DNA of 27,031 nucleotides, taken from CAWBRT01 sp050015355 (GTDB lineage Bacteria; Acidobacteriota; Terriglobia; Terriglobales; Acidobacteriaceae). Both the position numbers and the translations under genes were made by a program. Below, piece after piece: positions 25,001 through 27,031 of the stretch. The DNA is taken from positions 1-27,031 of the forward strand of contig JBEKBO010000059.1 in NCBI GenBank assembly GCA_050015355.1, in the 5' to 3' direction. Positions within the stretch are counted from its first letter, which is position 1. Each line of letters starts with the position of its first letter. The notes under the pieces are model-generated. The model did no database searches, had not been told where the DNA came from, and was given only the letters and a program-made list of their open reading frames with translations.

Positions 25001-25458
25001 GCATCGAGAGCTGGGATGCGGGGCGCCTTAGCCGGCACGCCGGTGCGATCCGAAATCTATTGATCGAGCTCGGCGTGGCCGCGGACGAAGTGGATGAGGC
25101 CGTCGACCTGGTGCGGCGCGCGCTGGAAAACGCGCTCTCAGATCCGCAAGGACGCTGGATTCTCGGCGCGCATCGCGACGCGGCATGCGAATTGGAGTTG
25201 TCGGCGCTGATCGATAACTCGGTAGTTCGGGTAAAGCTCGACCGCACTTTCATTGACGAGCAGGGCACGCGCTGGATTGTCGATTACAAGACCAGCGAAA
25301 TCGGAAGTGGGAATACCGCGGCGTTCATCGATGCACAGGTTGAAAAGTTTCGTCCCGACCTGTACCGGTACCGGACCGTCATGGCTTGCCTTGAGCCGAA
25401 CCCAATCAGGATGGCACTTTACTTTCCGTTGCTTGGTCAATGGCGCGAAGTTTCTTGA
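22033..25458 (+). CDS. AddA/RecB-like UvrD-family helicase-nuclease
   Basis: A 1141-residue superfamily 1A helicase with all motifs: Walker A QAPAGSGKTELL (about 31), Ia ITFTRKAASEM, II VLVDEFQDTS (about 440), III FLVGDPMQSIYGFRKAE, IV LLVNFRST, V IMTIHGAKGLQWDTVILP and VI LLYVACTRARSALHLV. The C-terminus is a RecB-type nuclease: GTAAHRLL, KLDRTFID and WIVDYKTSE (about 1070-1085) supply the H, D and DxK residues. It should unwind and degrade DNA ends as the motor of a two-subunit AddAB-like enzyme with the overlapping upstream gene. ATG 22033, with GGAGGAG seven bases upstream, is chosen over upstream in-frame starts that lie deep in the preceding gene. No RecC or RecD gene is present. No Chi-type analysis was attempted. 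Confidence 0.92.
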   Translation: MNSTSAEIVREPADAAVRKAVIDCRRSFIVQAPAGSGKTELLIQRFLNLLAYAEIAEPEAILAITFTRKAASEMRNRILGALEQAAASGSSGGDPAYLGDPGLTQQLASAVLRRDRQLRWAILENPGRLQVRTVDSFCESVSRQMPILARFSAGANVSEDCDALYQQAARRTLRLLAHPTASIASAVETLQRHLDNNLQRAELLLIEMLKRRDQWLPLLGRCDQFDAAELTRFREELEASLRHAVCTELAEIRNRVQTALGARPEEFVSLARYAARNLQTSAPESRVALLCSIEDLPGEDPAEVKLWLGLRDFFLNKSGKLWSRLTVKNGFPPLPECRPHKERCEELFSWLSGNAEAEGLAAALGRIEFLPPVTYTGEQWECVRSLLVVLPLAAAGLKVVFAELGTCDFIEVSQAALAALDPAEPSQLALSLGCRIQHVLVDEFQDTSVAQVELLKRLTAEWAIGDDNTLFLVGDPMQSIYGFRKAEVSLFEDARRGRAGLPSLVPQELLVNFRSTEPLVAWYNRVFGEVLREPNRATGAVKYNPAEPAQFDRAYPSELDGVHLHGADDGESEGACVADIVKRVRQQRPADRIAILVRARTHLPEIVRALQAAEIRFRAVDIEPLGQSQVVRDLHALTLAIAQPADRIAWLALLRSPVCGLALPDLLELCRGDDRATIPQLLSSRSSRLSENSRQRCERLFAVLAEAIALRGRRGLREIVERTWIVLGGPASSVKIDQDLRDAMAYLDLLQQSEAGGELADADAFQKNLQQLFAPTETEIPGAVEIMTIHGAKGLQWDTVILPALGRTTRHEDEQLLYWRESVSEGQAHLLLAPIDSAANASLDAGVEKYLKRISSDRGREELKRLLYVACTRARSALHLVAELPEEDKDPHRGSMLSLLWPVRGLRSEFEHFHGSIGDVTQPRIPPSVLRRLPLEWRQPAPPPALHWQSRDELAGKLEPQAHTFDWASQRLRKVGTAAHRLLQQISREGIESWDAGRLSRHAGAIRNLLIELGVAADEVDEAVDLVRRALENALSDPQGRWILGAHRDAACELELSALIDNSVVRVKLDRTFIDEQGTRWIVDYKTSEIGSGNTAAFIDAQVEKFRPDLYRYRTVMACLEPNPIRMALYFPLLGQWREVS

Positions 25459-25578
25459 TCGCCCGCAGAGTTTCTAACCTGAAGTTGAAATTCGAAACCT
25501 TGTGCCTGCTATGTCGAAATTTCATTCAGAGTAGAAGAAATTGCACATCTCCGGCTTTCTTCGGTGAGCCACCCGCAA

Positions 25579-25612
25579 CGCAGTTCCCTGTAACTGCGGT
25601 TGATACTAGTAT
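25579..25612. repeat. Hairpin CGCAGTT-N6-AACTGCG followed by palindrome ATACTAGTAT
   Basis: A perfect 7-bp stem with a 6-nt loop (25579-25598) is followed after four bases by the perfect 10-bp palindrome ATACTAGTAT (25603-25612). It lies in the AT-richer 223-bp gap after the AddA-like gene. It may be a terminator for the repair operon or part of the control region of the PilZ genes. There is no long T-run directly after the stem. Confidence 0.4.
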
Positions 25613-25664
25613 TAAGCCGCCGTGCTAGGTATTTTGCTTTAGAGGCATCTGTGTGGAAGGCGAC

Positions 25665-25685
25665 ATGCTTCGCATGTATCTATGA
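25665..25685 (+). CDS. Possible 6-codon leader peptide upstream of the first PilZ gene
   Basis: ATG CTT CGC ATG TAT CTA TGA encodes MLRMYL. It has a good ribosome site, GGAAGG, four bases before its ATG, and its TGA overlaps the ATG of the PilZ gene at 25682 (ATGA). The PilZ start itself has no ribosome site of its own, so coupled re-initiation would explain how it is translated. A chance arrangement is equally possible. Confidence 0.3.
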   Translation: MLRMYL

Positions 25686-26149
25686 TTCTCGCGACGGCCT
25701 CACAAATACTTGGTTCCAAAACAAGGTTGGAAGCCGGTGACCCCCGCATCGAGATGAGCCGGTTGCTTTACGCACGGATATCCGGCGGCTTTGGGTTGGT
25801 CTTAAATATCGGCGAAGGCGGCATGGCAATCCAAACGGTGCTTCCCTTAAAAGTGGGACAAAGACTCAAGTTCAATTTGCCGTTGCCTAAAGCCGGAGCT
25901 GAACTGACGGGAACAGCCGAGGTGGTGTGGTGCGACTGCTCTGGTCGCGCGGGGCTGCACTTCACCGAGGTCTCCGAGGGAGAACAGCTCCAATTGAGGA
26001 ACTGGCTGGGGCATGACCAGGATTTCCCTCGCGTTCTTTGCAAAGAGGCGTTGCAAAATCTCGGCAGCAGCCGATCGTCGGCGTTACTCAATGCAGAGGT
26101 GAACTGCCTTCAGTTTCTCGCCGATCGCGAAGCAACAACTGCTCGATGA
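25682..26149 (+). CDS. PilZ-domain protein with degenerate c-di-GMP motif
   Basis: A 155-residue protein. Residues about 27-112 resemble a PilZ beta-barrel: RLLYARISGGFGLVLNIGEGGMAIQTVLPLKVGQRLKF, then TGTAEVVWCDCSGRAGLHFTEVS, which is the typical GxxF ending. The c-di-GMP signature [DN]xSxxG is NIGEGG here (Ser replaced by Gly), and a clean RxxxR is not seen (R27 and R32 are one residue too far apart), so nucleotide binding is doubtful. The C-terminal 40 residues are unremarkable. The start is uncertain: ATG 25682 lacks a ribosome site but overlaps the stop of a 6-codon leader, and an ATG at 25754 would begin just before the domain. It is followed closely by a second PilZ gene. Confidence 0.65.
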   Translation: MILATASQILGSKTRLEAGDPRIEMSRLLYARISGGFGLVLNIGEGGMAIQTVLPLKVGQRLKFNLPLPKAGAELTGTAEVVWCDCSGRAGLHFTEVSEGEQLQLRNWLGHDQDFPRVLCKEALQNLGSSRSSALLNAEVNCLQFLADREATTAR

Positions 26150-26173
26150 GCTTCTTCATGGCAGGTATATCTT

Positions 26174-26488
26174 ATGGGAACGGAAATCGTCTTGCCGGGG
26201 TGGGGCTATCCAAGTTCACGACGCTGGGCGCGCTATAAGGTTGAGGTGCCCGTCGTGATAACTTTCCGAAGACATGGGAAGCTTACTGTCGTTGAAGGTC
26301 GCGGCTCAGCACTGAGCTGCGGTGGGATGACGATATTTCTCCCGACTGACCTGCATATCGGCGACCCTGTTGCCGTGGAGTTCACGCCGCCCTATTCCAG
26401 ACAGCCGGTAATGATGAAGGGCATCGTCCGCAACTGTCATATCTATTCCTATGGTGTCGAGTTCATCTGCGATAAGGATGCCGCTTAG
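26174..26488 (+). CDS. Small PilZ-domain protein
   Basis: A 104-residue single-domain protein. The N-terminal RxxxR motif is present as R16-R-W-A-R20 (RRWARYKVEVPVVI), followed by GSALSCGGMTIFLP, where the [DN]xSxxG motif keeps the serine and glycine but has Ala46 in place of Asp/Asn, and GIVRNCHIYSYGVEFI at the end. The family usually binds cyclic di-GMP and transmits the signal to motility, polysaccharide or adhesion machinery by protein contact; weakened binding is possible here. It starts 24 bp after the first PilZ gene stop with an AGG element upstream, so the two are likely one operon. Its stop is four bases before the dispersed repeat. Confidence 0.8.
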   Translation: MGTEIVLPGWGYPSSRRWARYKVEVPVVITFRRHGKLTVVEGRGSALSCGGMTIFLPTDLHIGDPVAVEFTPPYSRQPVMMKGIVRNCHIYSYGVEFICDKDAA

Positions 26489-26491
26489 ACC

Positions 26492-26577
26492 GGATTCGCG
26501 GAAGGTACGCCCCGCGTAGAAGCCGGGCGTACAGCCCGGCGGTGATATAGGGGTATACCGACTATGGAATTGCTCTA
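26492..26577. repeat. Dispersed intergenic repeat, copy 2
   Basis: Begins GGATTCGCGGAAG, contains the perfect hairpin GCCGGGC-GTACA-GCCCGGC (about 26522-26540), CCCGGCGGTGATA and GGGGTATACCGAC, and ends in CTCTA. The same blocks in the same order and orientation occur at 2887-2969. Here too the element ends exactly at the stop codon of a minus-strand reading frame. Confidence 0.65.
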
Positions 26578-26910
26578 GTTGTTATCGGGCGGGGCGGCAG
26601 ACGAGGCTTTGGAGTGGCCAGAGGCTTGTGAGATGGCGACCGCTGCCAGCGCCGAGCCTGTCCCCATGGCCGCGAACCCCAGAAGCCATGCGTGTCCGCT
26701 GCCGAATCCCCCGCCCCGGTCGAGCACACTGCCTACCAACAACGGTCCTATCGCGCCCCCCAGGAAACCGACCAATGAATAGATTGCCAGCGTAGCGCCC
26801 TGCTCATCTGCTCGTGACGCCGAGACTATGCCGGCTGTCAGCGCGCCGGAGTCAGCGGCGATGGCGATGTTATACGCAAACAGCGCGACTAGAGCCAGCC
26901 CGAACGACAC
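26575..26910 (-). pseudogene. C-terminal remnant of an MFS transporter
   Basis: The 111 codons encode the end of a major facilitator protein: AADSGALTAGIVSASRADEQGATLAIYSLVGFLGGAIGPLLVGSVLDRGG is the familiar helix 10-11 region with its conserved GATxAxxSLVGFxGGxxGPL pattern, followed by one last helix and a hydrophilic tail. A complete transporter needs about 300 more residues upstream. In frame, a TAG stop sits one codon before the GTG at 26910, and the remaining 121 bases to the window end show no MFS-like coding in any frame. It is therefore most likely a truncated gene. Its stop codon is supplied by the dispersed repeat. Expression of a three-helix peptide is not excluded. Confidence 0.65.
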
Positions 26911-27031
26911 CCCCTAATCCGTCGATAAGCTAACGAACAGGCGGGGGCAAGGGTGGTTTTGGAAACTCAGTTGATTCTAGCCGACCAATGCGGCCCCAGC
27001 GGAGGTGGTAAACCTCGACTGAAGCCACGTC

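Noticed and set aside
25459..25681. A cyclic di-GMP riboswitch upstream of the PilZ genes
   Set aside because: The gap was inspected for the GEMM-type conserved core and none was found; only a simple hairpin and a palindrome are present.
26911..27031. Continuation of the MFS gene toward the window edge
   Set aside because: No frame shows hydrophobic transporter-like coding, and an in-frame TAG lies at 26914-26916.

Overview
The window looks like a chromosomal segment of a GC-rich Gram-negative soil bacterium. The best guess is Acidobacteriota (Terriglobia/Koribacter-like), and this is inference from the repeat style, PilZ-protein style and gene content, because there is no rRNA or other marker gene to fix it. 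Gram-negative architecture is clear from an outer-membrane efflux protein with a signal peptide. No tRNA, rRNA, CRISPR array, insertion sequence or phage gene was seen.

Layout. 1-325: 3' end of a DASS-family anion transporter, facing an AEC-family permease (478-1425, minus) across a bidirectional-looking terminator. 1642-2610: a zinc-free quinone oxidoreductase with a recognisable promoter. 2611-2966: a gene-free stretch built almost entirely of two repeats. 2967-3919 (minus): an ECF sigma factor translationally coupled to an OsmC-family protein, preceded by a YgaP-like membrane rhodanese (3994-4560, minus). 4561-4958: a divergent control region with a perfect 14-bp palindrome. 4959-9274: a tight tripartite drug-efflux operon (TolC-type channel, EmrA-type adaptor, EmrB-type 14-TM pump).

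9402-16272 is the most interesting part. A membrane histidine kinase and an NtrC-family sigma54 activator are followed by an intergenic region carrying a palindrome, a helically phased direct repeat and a good -24/-12 sigma54 promoter candidate. That promoter would drive a membrane-anchored glycine-cleavage-H-like protein lacking the canonical lipoyl-lysine position, a 16-cysteine HybA-like iron-sulfur protein with no Tat leader, a HybB/NrfD-type quinone-reactive membrane subunit and, after a strong hairpin, a glutamate-dehydrogenase-like protein that has lost its catalytic residues. No hydrogenase or molybdoenzyme catalytic subunit is present. The set reads as a stand-alone, signal-controlled membrane redox module of unknown substrate.

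16563-19158: an ABC exporter half-transporter and an alpha-aspartyl dipeptidase (PepE). 19302-25458: an overlapping two-gene AddB-like/AddA-like helicase-nuclease for double-strand-break processing, each subunit with its own PD-(D/E)XK nuclease. 25682-26488: two small PilZ-domain proteins with degenerate c-di-GMP motifs. 26575-26910 (minus): the orphan C-terminal fragment of an MFS transporter, which ends in a second copy of the dispersed repeat found at 2887-2969.
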